From NCBI RefSeq assembly GCF_019222765.1, contig NZ_CP078145.1:6820001-6884000 (forward strand): a stretch of 64,000 nucleotides of DNA, in the 5' to 3' direction. A program made the position numbers and the translations under genes. Source of the DNA: Nocardia iowensis. GTDB taxonomy: Bacteria > Actinomycetota > Actinomycetes > Mycobacteriales > Mycobacteriaceae. The notes under the pieces are model-generated. The model saw nothing but the letters and a program-made list of their open reading frames with translations, was not told the DNA's origin and ran no database searches. Below are positions 44,340 to 53,171 of the stretch, in pieces (positions within the stretch are counted from its first letter, which is position 1; each line of letters starts with the position of its first letter).

Positions 44340-45076
44340 CCACCCGCAGTGCCCTCGTCACGGGCGGATCACGCGGCATCGGCGCCGAGATCGCCCGACG
44401 GCTGGCCGGTGAGGGCTACCTGCTGACCATCGCCGCACGCAACGAGGAGGTGCTCACCCAGACCGCCACCCGGCTGCGCGAGGAGACCGGCACCGAGGTC
44501 CATCCCGTTGTCGCCCAGATGAGCGACCTCGACGATGTCCGCGCGCTGGTGCAGGCCCACGCCGACCGTTTCGGCGGCCTGCATGCCCTGGTGCTCAGCG
44601 CGGGCACCGGCACGGCGGGCGCCGTCGCCGACCTGCCCGTGCGGACCTACGAGCGGATGCTCGATGTCAACTTCCGTGCGCCGATCACCCTCATCCAGGC
44701 TGCTCTTCCGCTGCTGCGCAAGAGCGCGCAGGACGATCCGCAGCGTGGCGCGAAAATCGTCGCACTCGCCTCCATCACGGGAGTGGCGGGCGAGGCGGGC
44801 CTGGCCGCGTACGGCGCGACCAAGGCGGCATTGATCTCACTGTGCGAAACCGTTTCGCTGGAAGAGTCGGCCAACGGCGTCAGCGCGACCGCCATCTCCC
44901 CCGGTTACGTCGACACCGACATGACCGCGTGGAAACGCGACGTCCCGGACCGGTCGGCCATGCTGACCACGGGCGATATCGCGGAAATGGTGCTCGCGAT
45001 CACCCGTCTGTCCCGCAACGCGGTGGTGCCGAACATCGTCATCTCACGAGCCGGAGACCAACTCTGGCGGGCTTAG
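44336..45076 (+). CDS. Short-chain dehydrogenase
   Basis: A 246-residue classical SDR with TGGSRGIGAEIA, LVLSAGTGTAG in place of the usual NNAG, an AAYGATKAALISL active site (Tyr-x-x-x-Lys) and ISPGYVDTDM. It is translationally coupled to the phosphotransferase-like gene, so it likely acts on the same hydroxyacyl or ketoacyl metabolites (inference). Confidence 0.85.
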   Translation: MTTRSALVTGGSRGIGAEIARRLAGEGYLLTIAARNEEVLTQTATRLREETGTEVHPVVAQMSDLDDVRALVQAHADRFGGLHALVLSAGTGTAGAVADLPVRTYERMLDVNFRAPITLIQAALPLLRKSAQDDPQRGAKIVALASITGVAGEAGLAAYGATKAALISLCETVSLEESANGVSATAISPGYVDTDMTAWKRDVPDRSAMLTTGDIAEMVLAITRLSRNAVVPNIVISRAGDQLWRA

Positions 45077-45169
45077 TGATCTCGGCCTCAGCCGCACATC
45101 GAGGCACGACCCCGGCGTTACGCTCGATTTTCGCGTCCTGTCCTGGGACGGCTAGGGAAGGGGCCCTTG

Positions 45170-45748
45170 ATGGCGAAGGTCTTTTCGCATCTCAATGACG
45201 CGCTGCGCAAGTTCATCAGCGAGCAACCGATGTTCTTCGTAGCGACCGCACCCTCCGAGGGCGGACGGGTCAATCTGTCCCCCAAGGGTTACCGCGACAC
45301 CTTCGCCGTCCTCGACGACCACACCTTCGCATACCTCGACCTCTACGGCAGCGGCACGGAAACCATCGCGCACCTGCGCGAGAACGGGCGCATCACCATA
45401 ATGTTCTGCTCGTTCAACCGCACCTCGAAGATCCTGCGGCTCTTCGGCACCGGCCGGGTGGTTCGTCCCGACTCCGCCGAATTCGACACTCTCCGACCGC
45501 ATTTCGGCCTGCAGCACCCCGGCATCCGCGGCGCCATCGTGGTCTCCATCGATCGCATCGCCGATTCCTGCGGCTACTCGGTGCCCTACCTCGAACTCGT
45601 CGACGAACGCCCGGTGCTGGACGCTCTGCATGGCCGCCGCACCGACGACGACTACGCGCGCCGGATCGTCGGCGACAACGCGGCGAGCGTCGACGGCCTC
45701 CCTGCTCTCGAACCGGACCACCCGCTGCCCTCCGCCATACCACGGTAA
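45170..45748 (+). CDS. Pyridoxamine 5'-phosphate oxidase-family flavoprotein
   Basis: A 192-residue FMN-binding split-barrel protein with FFVATAPSEGGRVNLSPKGYRDTF, TIMFCSFNRTSKILRLFGTGRVV and a C-terminal region around YSVPYLELV. Family members bind FMN or F420; specific reaction unknown. The ATG at 45170 follows gggaagggg; a TTG immediately upstream is in frame. It is a single gene, 93 bases after the thiolase operon. Confidence 0.8.
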   Translation: MAKVFSHLNDALRKFISEQPMFFVATAPSEGGRVNLSPKGYRDTFAVLDDHTFAYLDLYGSGTETIAHLRENGRITIMFCSFNRTSKILRLFGTGRVVRPDSAEFDTLRPHFGLQHPGIRGAIVVSIDRIADSCGYSVPYLELVDERPVLDALHGRRTDDDYARRIVGDNAASVDGLPALEPDHPLPSAIPR

Positions 45749-45780
45749 ACTGCGGGCATTTCCACGGCACGCGACCAAAA

Positions 45781-45809
45781 CTTGTTCTAGTTCGAAACCC
45801 TAGAACAAG
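45781..45809. promoter_or_regulatory. Perfect 10-bp AT-rich inverted repeat
   Basis: cttgttctag and ctagaacaag at 45781..45790 and 45800..45809 flank 9 bases. It begins 32 bases after the PNPOx stop. It is too AT-rich for the local terminator style, so it may be an operator or a weak terminator. The rest of the 220-base gap is AT-richer than average and has no gene. Confidence 0.5.
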
Positions 45810-45927
45810 ATATCTGAGCGATCGCCAAACTCATCAGATATTCGCACGTCAGATAGTAGATCTAATTCAAATATGTCGGCAATGGGGCGCGGCCGCTGCC
45901 GAACAATTCAATCGCCCTGAAATAGCC

Positions 45928-45960
45928 CGGCGCCTACCGCGTTTCGCACGGTAGACGCCG
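45928..45960 (-). terminator. Hairpin terminating rpf
   Basis: Arms 45928..45939 and 45949..45960 pair at 11 of 12 positions around a 9-base loop, ending 8 bases downstream of the rpf stop on the minus strand. Confidence 0.7.
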
Positions 45961-45968
45961 GTGACAGA

Positions 45969-46462
<494 letters not shown>

Positions 46463-46643
46463 CACGAATCACGTACTGATAACGCCGGAACTGTCTGAAC
46501 CCAAGGTAGAGGGTGATGCCGATTATGCATCTCGAGCAGGCAAGAAGATTCACCGGGATGTCCCGTGATTGTTACGTTATGTGCCCGAGATCACCACGAA
46601 ATTGTGGTGCCGGTCGCATGCCACACAGCCCGATCCGGGGGCA

Positions 46644-47111
46644 CTACTTGCCGTGCGCTCGCAATTGATAGAGCCCCTCGGTTTCCGCGACCACCACGCA
46701 ATTGGCGTCGGTGACCACGGCTTTCAACGTGAAATCGGACTTCCCGTTGGCGGCGGCCTCGTCGGCGATCCGGGCGATCTCGTCCGCCGACAGGCTCGCT
46801 TCCGCCCGCACATCGGTCTTCGCCGGCTTGCGGAAGAACACGTGCAAATCCTTGACCAGGGGGTAGTACGCGGAGTTGTCGAAGGTCGCGATCGCGATCG
46901 CCCCACCGAGGATCTCGGCAACCGTGAACAGCACCCCCGCGTACATCACGCCGAAATGGTTCCCGTTGCCCTCGATCGGCACCGTCGTCGCCGCGAACCC
47001 ACGCCGCACCTCGACCGCCGACACCCCCATCTTGTGCGCGATCGGGATGGTGAATTCCAGTGCCCCGTTGACGATCTCCGCGAACGGCGGCGTCTCCACC
47101 TCGTCACTCAT
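46644..47111 (-). CDS. Hotdog-fold thioesterase-like protein (YiiD_C/DUF4442-like)
   Basis: A 155-residue single hotdog domain. It has VRRGFAATTVPIEGNGNHFGVMYAGVLFTVAEILGGAIAI, matching the long hotdog helix, then DLHVFFRKPAKTDVRAEASL. Such proteins are acyl-CoA thioesterase-like with unknown substrates. The start at 47111 (MSDEVETPP) was chosen for family length; the frame runs on upstream without homology. It is divergent from the secreted propeller gene across 258 bases. Confidence 0.75.
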   Translation of the reverse strand: MSDEVETPPFAEIVNGALEFTIPIAHKMGVSAVEVRRGFAATTVPIEGNGNHFGVMYAGVLFTVAEILGGAIAIATFDNSAYYPLVKDLHVFFRKPAKTDVRAEASLSADEIARIADEAAANGKSDFTLKAVVTDANCVVVAETEGLYQLRAHGK

Positions 47112-47369
47112 CCCGCACCATCCCTTCACGCCGGAGGCGACCAGCACCTCAGCTCTGCCACCTCGGCCGATCTGTACCGAAGCGTAGACCCTCGGTGCAG
47201 CGCAAACGCGGTGCGGCGCTGATCCTCTCGTGCAGTGAAGCCACACCCGCGCTGCGCGAATCCGGCGAATCCCGCTCGCCACCAGTGCATACTGCTGTGG
47301 GTCACGGCTCCGTTCCGCGATCCGTGCTCGGTGACGATCGCACTCGTCACCAGACAGCTGAGGTGTGCA

Positions 47370-48317
47370 ATGAGCATCATGAAGAAGACGGCGGCCACGA
47401 TGGCGACGCTGACGTTCACGGCGCTGTCGGCGGTTGCCGCGCCCGCGGCGAACGCCGCGCCGGTGTGCGCGGGCGCGGGACAGCCCGCTGTGGTGGCAGC
47501 CGCGCTACCCGGGGCGCTGGAGGGATTGACCGTCGATGCGCGTGGCCGGGCCTATACGACGGACCTGGCGACCGGGCGGGTGTATCGCATCGACGCACCA
47601 GGCGCGGCGCCGGTGCCCATCGCGACCGTGCCGAGCGGCGGCGGGGGCGCGCTCGCCTGGACTCCGGACGGCAAATTGCTGGTCGGCTATGGCGCGGACG
47701 CACGGGCTTTCGTCGGCGACGCGCTGCGCCATGCCGGAATCATCCAGCTCGACCCGGAGACCGGAGCGATCGCGCCCGTTGCGACGGGACTCAGCGCCGC
47801 CAACGGCATGGACGTGGCGCAGGACGGAACTGTCTACGCCACCAACGACTTCGGCAACATCGTCGGCCGGGTCTCGCCGAACGGCGCGGTCCAAGCAGAT
47901 TGGGCATCATTCCCCGGCGCGAACGGGGCGGTTCTCGGCAAGGACGACGAATACCTCTACGTGGGAAGGACATTCGTCAACCCAGGGGTGAGCCGAATCC
48001 CTACCGCCAACCCGCGCGCATCCCAGTCACTGCTCGATCTCGCCGGAGCCGACGCGCTCGCCGCGCCGGACGGGCTGACACTGGATTCGCTGGACCGGCC
48101 CATAGTCCCGCTCAACACGGCAGGCCAGGTCATCCGCGTCGACGCCCCGAACCAATACTGCGTTCTCGGCGGCGGCAACCCGATGACGAGCGTCGTCACC
48201 TACGGTCGAGGCACCCAAGGTTTCGCCGCGGGCCGCCTGTTCGGCGCCACCTTCACCGGCGTGGTCTACGAAATCCCCGGCGGATTCGACCCGAACGCCC
48301 GCACCGCGACCCCTTAG
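47370..48317 (+). CDS. Secreted beta-propeller (SMP-30/gluconolactonase-like) protein
   Basis: A 315-residue exported protein. The signal peptide (KKTAATMATLTFTALSAVAAPAANA, cleavage near 29) precedes propeller blades seen as LEGLTVDARGRAYTTDLATGRVYRID, ANGMDVAQDGTVYATNDFGNIVGRV and PDGLTLDSLDRPIVPLNTAGQVIRV. The layout fits SMP-30/strictosidine-synthase-like proteins. Substrate and metal ligands cannot be assigned. The ATG at 47370 follows a GAGGTG site. Confidence 0.78.
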   Translation: MSIMKKTAATMATLTFTALSAVAAPAANAAPVCAGAGQPAVVAAALPGALEGLTVDARGRAYTTDLATGRVYRIDAPGAAPVPIATVPSGGGGALAWTPDGKLLVGYGADARAFVGDALRHAGIIQLDPETGAIAPVATGLSAANGMDVAQDGTVYATNDFGNIVGRVSPNGAVQADWASFPGANGAVLGKDDEYLYVGRTFVNPGVSRIPTANPRASQSLLDLAGADALAAPDGLTLDSLDRPIVPLNTAGQVIRVDAPNQYCVLGGGNPMTSVVTYGRGTQGFAAGRLFGATFTGVVYEIPGGFDPNARTATP

Positions 48318-48478
48318 CGCCGGCCACCGCGGTCGTCCCCGCCACCGGACAAAAGCGTCCAAAAGTGCGCGTTCATGGGATGACTCCTGGTCGACAGGCC
48401 CCGGACGTGGTTCCATGGAACCTGGGTCCCAATAACTGAGCACTGAACGATCATCCATGCGTCACATGGAGGTACGGT

Positions 48479-51184
48479 TTGGGTTCGCGCACCAAGATCC
48501 TGGTCGGCGTCGCGGTCGTGCTGGCAATCGCGTTGGTGGCCAGCGGAATTCTGTTCGCCGTCCGGCAGACCTCGCGCGACGAGGCCACGCCGGTCTGCCC
48601 CGGTGACGACGCTTCGTCCGCGCCCGGCTGGACGTCGTCGAATACCGAGGTGGATGCCGGATTCGAGCGGCATCCGTTCGTCGGCAACGGCTACCTCGGG
48701 CTGCGGTTGCCGCCGCGCGGCGCCGGGTACGCGTCGACCGGCGAGATGACCGGCTGGCCGCTGTACACGCCACGGTACGACGGCGCCTTCGTCGCCGGTC
48801 TGTACGGGCACACGCAGGCACTCGCCGAGGATCGGGAGATCGCGGCGGCGATCCCGAACTGGTCCGCCCTCACGGTCGGTGTCGGCGACGACACCTACAC
48901 CGTGGGCACCCCGGCCGCGCAGATCTCGAACTTCACCCAGACGCTGTACCTGCGCTGTGGCCTGGTGCGCACCACGCTGACCTGGACCAGCCGGGACGGC
49001 AAAGCCACCGACCTGGTGTACGACGTGCTGGCGGATCGAGTCGATCAGCATGTCGGCGCGGTCCATCTCACCGTCGTCCCGCGATGGTCCGGCGACCTCA
49101 CGGTGACCGACCGGCTCGACGGGGCGGGGGCCCGCCGAATCACGCCGACCGACGAAGGTGACCGAGAGAACGGGATACGGGTCGGCTTCCGCACCGAGGG
49201 CACCGGTGTCACCGGCGACGTCGCATCGGTGCTGCGTGCCGACACATCGGTGACGCCACAGAACGCTCCGGGCAACGATCTCACGGTCAGCCAACAGGCT
49301 CGGCTCGCCGTGCAGGCCGGAAAGTCCTACGAGGTAACGAAATTCGTCGGCGTCGACACCACCCTCACCGCGCCGGACCCGGTGGCCTCAGCCGCCGACG
49401 CCGCGCAACGTGCGGCGAACAAGAGCTGGCCGGAACTGCTGTCGGGTACTGCGCAGGCATGGCGGGCGTTGTGGCGCGGCGACATCGAAGCACCCGACGA
49501 GCCCGACCTGCAGACGTGGGCTCGCGGCGCGCTCTATTCGCTGTACTCGAGCACGAATTCCCAACAGGACAACAGCATTTCACCGGTCGGACTCAGCAGC
49601 GACAACTACGCGGGTGCGGTGTTCTGGGACGCGGACATCTGGATGTTCCCCGGCCTGCTCCAGCTGGCGCCGGAGCTGGCGAAATCCGTGGTGGAGTACC
49701 GGTACAAGACCCTGCCCGCCGCGCAGGCGAACGCACAACAGCTGGGTTATCGCGGTGCCTTCTACCCCTGGACCAGTGCGAGCCGAGGCGCCCTCGCGGA
49801 ATGCCACAGCTGGGATCCGCCGCACTGCCTGACCCAGATCCATCTGCAAGGCGACATCTCCCTGGCAGCCTGGCAGTACTACCTTGCCACCGGCGACACC
49901 GGTTACCTGCGCGGCCGTAGCTGGCCGATCATGCGGAACGTGGCCGAATTCTGGGTCTCCCGCGTCACGCCGAACCCCGACGGCAGCTATTCGATCGACA
50001 ATGTCGCGGGCCCCGATGAATACAGCAACGGCGTCAAGGACGGGGTCTACACCAACGCGGTAGCCGCACTGGCACTGCGCAACGCGGCCCGTGCCGCCGA
50101 AATCCTCGGCGAGCCCGCCCCGCCCGAGTGGACCGCGATCGCCGATCACTTGCGGATGCCCTTCGACGCCGAGCGACAGATCTTCGCCCAGTACGACGGC
50201 TATCCCGGCACACCCATCAAACAAGCGGATACGGTGCTGCTCATCTACCCGCTGGAATGGCCTATGCCGCAGGAGGTTTCGGCCAAGGTTCTCGAATACT
50301 ATGCCGAACGCACCGATCCCGACGGCCCCGCGATGACCGATTCGGTGCACGCCATCGACGCCGCGGCGATCGGCATGCCGGGCTGTGCGGCGGATACTTA
50401 CCTCGAACGAGCGGTCCGGCCGTTCCAGCGGGCGCCGTTCGGCCAGTTCGCGGAGGCGCGGGGCAGCAAGGCGGGCGCACTCGATCCGCATGCGGGCGAG
50501 CCCGCCTTCACCTTCGTCACCGCCGCGGGCGGATTCCTGCAAACCTTCACCAATGGCCTGCTCGGGCTGCGGTTACGGGCCGACGAGGTGGGCATTGATC
50601 CGATGCTGCCGCCGGAGCTGAGCGCCGGGTTGGACATCCGCGGCATGCGGTGGCAGGGCCGCACGTTCGATGCCGAGTTGGGGCTGGACGAGACGAAGAT
50701 CGTGCTGACAGACGGTGCGGAGATGCGGGTCCGGACGCCGGCGGGCACCGAGCTGGTCAGCCGCGACCACCCGTTGACCGTCAAGACCCGCCGTCCCGAC
50801 CTGGCGCCCACCGACAACATCGCCCGCTGCCGGTCGGTGTCCGCGAGTTCGGAGGAACCGGGCAGGTACGCCGACGCGGCGGTCGACGGCAGCGTCGCCA
50901 CCGGCTGGGCCCCCGATGCCGCCCAGGGCAGTCTCACCGTCGATTTGGGCACCGAGGCGACTATCGGCCGAATCCTTCCGCGCTGGTCGGACCCCGCGCC
51001 GACCACCTCCACCGTCGCGTGGTCCACCGACAATCGCACCTGGACAACGGTCACCCTCGACCCGGCAACCGGCACACTGGCCAGCCCGATCTTCGCCCGC
51101 TACATCCGGCTGGACCTCACGGCCGCGGACGCGGCGGCCCGGCCGGGCCTGCGCGAAGTCGAGATCTCCGCACCGCCGAAATAG
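48479..51184 (+). CDS. Exported GH65 glycoside hydrolase (acid trehalase-like) with C-terminal discoidin-like domain
   Basis: A 901-residue protein. An uncleaved-type membrane segment (TKILVGVAVVLAIALVASGILFAV, residues 5-29) anchors it outside. The GH65 N-terminal beta-sandwich starts at FVGNGYLGLRLPPRG. The catalytic (alpha/alpha)6 barrel has WDADIWMFPGLLQLAPELAKSV and YRGAFYPW. The general-acid Glu514 lies in GPDEYSNGVKDGVYTN. Residues ~765-900 form an F5/8-type discoidin domain (VDGSVATGWAPDA). GH65 enzymes cleave trehalose, maltose or kojibiose, or glucosyl-hydroxylysine; a hydrolase resembling yeast acid trehalase is likeliest given its surface location. The start is TTG with GGAGG six bases upstream. 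Confidence 0.83.
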   Translation: MGSRTKILVGVAVVLAIALVASGILFAVRQTSRDEATPVCPGDDASSAPGWTSSNTEVDAGFERHPFVGNGYLGLRLPPRGAGYASTGEMTGWPLYTPRYDGAFVAGLYGHTQALAEDREIAAAIPNWSALTVGVGDDTYTVGTPAAQISNFTQTLYLRCGLVRTTLTWTSRDGKATDLVYDVLADRVDQHVGAVHLTVVPRWSGDLTVTDRLDGAGARRITPTDEGDRENGIRVGFRTEGTGVTGDVASVLRADTSVTPQNAPGNDLTVSQQARLAVQAGKSYEVTKFVGVDTTLTAPDPVASAADAAQRAANKSWPELLSGTAQAWRALWRGDIEAPDEPDLQTWARGALYSLYSSTNSQQDNSISPVGLSSDNYAGAVFWDADIWMFPGLLQLAPELAKSVVEYRYKTLPAAQANAQQLGYRGAFYPWTSASRGALAECHSWDPPHCLTQIHLQGDISLAAWQYYLATGDTGYLRGRSWPIMRNVAEFWVSRVTPNPDGSYSIDNVAGPDEYSNGVKDGVYTNAVAALALRNAARAAEILGEPAPPEWTAIADHLRMPFDAERQIFAQYDGYPGTPIKQADTVLLIYPLEWPMPQEVSAKVLEYYAERTDPDGPAMTDSVHAIDAAAIGMPGCAADTYLERAVRPFQRAPFGQFAEARGSKAGALDPHAGEPAFTFVTAAGGFLQTFTNGLLGLRLRADEVGIDPMLPPELSAGLDIRGMRWQGRTFDAELGLDETKIVLTDGAEMRVRTPAGTELVSRDHPLTVKTRRPDLAPTDNIARCRSVSASSEEPGRYADAAVDGSVATGWAPDAAQGSLTVDLGTEATIGRILPRWSDPAPTTSTVAWSTDNRTWTTVTLDPATGTLASPIFARYIRLDLTAADAAARPGLREVEISAPPK

Positions 51185-51222
51185 CCGCGCCGCCGAAATA
51201 GCCGCCGCCGAAATAGCCGCGC
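51173..51222. repeat. Triplicated ~15-17-bp unit across the GH65 stop codon
   Basis: The unit ccgccgaaatagccg(cg) occurs three times in tandem, at 51173, 51190 and 51205. The first copy contains the gene's TAG stop. It looks like replication slippage and does not alter the protein. Confidence 0.85.
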
Positions 51223-51250
51223 AATCACCCGGTGCCCTGGTGTCGCGACG

Positions 51251-53017
51251 TCAGCGGCCGACGGCGTAGCCCTGCATGCCGCGCGGGTTCGCCGCGGCGG
51301 ACAGCACACCCGAGTCCGGGTTTCGGGCGACGGCGCAGAGGCGCCCTTCCGACCACGGGTCGCCGACGGTGACGTGATGGCCGCGGCGGCGTAGGTCGTC
51401 GATGATCGACTCGTCCATCCGGGATTCCACGATGACGGCGCCGGGGTCCATATCGCGTGGATAGAAGGAGCTCGGGAACGAGGTGGTGTGCCAGTTCGGT
51501 GCGTCGATCGCGGCTTGCAGGTCGAGGCCGCCGTAGGCGACCGACAGGAAGAAGTGCAGCTGCCACTGGTCCTGCTGGTCGCCGCCCGGGGTGCCGAAGG
51601 CCAGCACGGGCACGCCGTCACGCATCGCCAGTGCGGGGGTCAAGGTGGTGCGTGGACGGTGGCCCGGTACAAGGGAATTCGGCAGACCATCGTCCAGCCA
51701 GGCCATCTGCAGACGGGTGCCGAGTGGGAACCCCAGCTCGGGGATCACCGGATTGGATTGCAGCCAACCACCGCTCGGTGTCGCCGAGATCATGTTGCCC
51801 CACTGGTCGACGATGTCGAAATGGCAAGTGTCGCCGCGCGTTTCCCCGGAACTGGCGAGGGCGGGTTCACCGGCACCCGCCGCGCCGGGTACCGCGGCCG
51901 AGACGGCGATGCGCGAGCTGAGCAGTGGCGTGCGCCCATCCGGACTGCCTGGCCGCAGCTCGTAGGACGCCCTGGCGTCGACCAGTGCCCGGCGCTGCGT
52001 GTTGTACGCCGCCGAAAGCAGCTCGGGCACCGGCACATCGGGCACGTCGCCGTACCAGGCCTCGCGGTCGGCCATCGCGAGCTTGCAGCCCTCGATGAGC
52101 AGATGGACGTACTCGGCGCCACCGTAGCCGGGCAGGTCCTCGGGCAGCAGCGCGAGCTGTTGCAGAAAGACCGGCCCCTGACTCCACGGCCCCATCTTGC
52201 ACAGCGTCCAGCCACGCCACTCGTAGGTCACCGGCGACTCGTAGGTGGCCGACCAAGCGGCGAGGTCCGCCGCCGTCAGCGTGCCGACGTGCCGCTCGCC
52301 GCTGGTGTCGAGGGTGGGTCGCGCCGACTGCGCCAGCATCGCCTCGGCGATGAATCCGCTGCGCCAAATTCGCCGGGCCGCTTCGATTTCGGCGACCCGG
52401 TCGCCACCGCCCGCAGCGACGGCCTCGTCGATCAACCGGCGCCACGTCCGGCCGAGTGCCGGGTTGCGAAACAGCTCGCCGGGTGTCGGCGGCGTGCCGT
52501 CGCGCAGGTAGACCTCCGCCGAAGAGGTCCATTCGGTGCTGAAGAGTTCACGGACCTCCTCGACCTGCCGACCGAGTCGCGGCACGGGTGGATGTCCGTC
52601 CTCCGCGTACCCGATGGCGTAGCCGAGCAAGTCGGCGAGCGAGCGGGTGCCGTAGTCGCGCAACAACACCATCCAGGCATCGAACGCGCCGGGTACCGCA
52701 GCCGCCAACGGCCCGGTGCCGGGGATGAAGTCCAGGCCGAGCCCGCGATAGTGCGCGGCACTCGCGCCCGCGGGGGCCGGTCCCTGCCCGCACAACACCC
52801 GCACCTCCCCGCCCGCGGGAGCGAGGATCATCGGCGCCTCGCCGCCAGGCCCGTTCAGATGCGGCTCCACCACGTGCAACACGACCCCCGCGGCGACCGC
52901 GGCGTCATACGCGTTGCCGCCACCCTCGAGCACGGCCATCGCGGACTGGGACGCCAGCCAATGGGTGGACGACACCATTCCGAAAGTGCCCCGCAAGGTC
53001 GGCCTGGTGGTGAACAT
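51251..53017 (-). CDS. Gamma-glutamyltransferase-family protein
   Basis: A 588-residue Ntn-hydrolase with no signal peptide. The N-terminal part has MVSSTHWLASQSAMAVLEGGGNAYDAAVAA and LNGPGGEAPMI. The putative nucleophile and autocleavage site is Thr397 in RGDTCHFDIVDQWGNMISATPSGGWLQSN, and GTPGGDQQDQWQLHFFLSV lies near the end. Relatives hydrolyse or transfer gamma-glutamyl groups, cephalosporins or other acyl groups. The acceptor loop differs from E. coli GGT, so substrate is open. The ATG at 53017 is family-appropriate. Confidence 0.85.
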   Translation of the reverse strand: MFTTRPTLRGTFGMVSSTHWLASQSAMAVLEGGGNAYDAAVAAGVVLHVVEPHLNGPGGEAPMILAPAGGEVRVLCGQGPAPAGASAAHYRGLGLDFIPGTGPLAAAVPGAFDAWMVLLRDYGTRSLADLLGYAIGYAEDGHPPVPRLGRQVEEVRELFSTEWTSSAEVYLRDGTPPTPGELFRNPALGRTWRRLIDEAVAAGGGDRVAEIEAARRIWRSGFIAEAMLAQSARPTLDTSGERHVGTLTAADLAAWSATYESPVTYEWRGWTLCKMGPWSQGPVFLQQLALLPEDLPGYGGAEYVHLLIEGCKLAMADREAWYGDVPDVPVPELLSAAYNTQRRALVDARASYELRPGSPDGRTPLLSSRIAVSAAVPGAAGAGEPALASSGETRGDTCHFDIVDQWGNMISATPSGGWLQSNPVIPELGFPLGTRLQMAWLDDGLPNSLVPGHRPRTTLTPALAMRDGVPVLAFGTPGGDQQDQWQLHFFLSVAYGGLDLQAAIDAPNWHTTSFPSSFYPRDMDPGAVIVESRMDESIIDDLRRRGHHVTVGDPWSEGRLCAVARNPDSGVLSAAANPRGMQGYAVGR

Positions 53018-53171
53018 ATCGACGCCTCCGGTCCCGCTGCCGCTCCGCGCTCGGACTCGCGGATACCCCTGGAAACGTACAGACCGGTGATCAAGTCCAC
53101 CGCACCGATCCGCGCATCGGGGCGGCGCGTCCCCTCGGCTAATCGACGGTTACCCGCAATAGTTGACGGCG

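Noticed and set aside
45781..45809. KstR/KstR2 binding site
   Set aside because: Half-site words point outward with a 9-base gap, unlike the compact TnnAACnnGTTnnA or AnCAAGnnCTTGnT palindromes.
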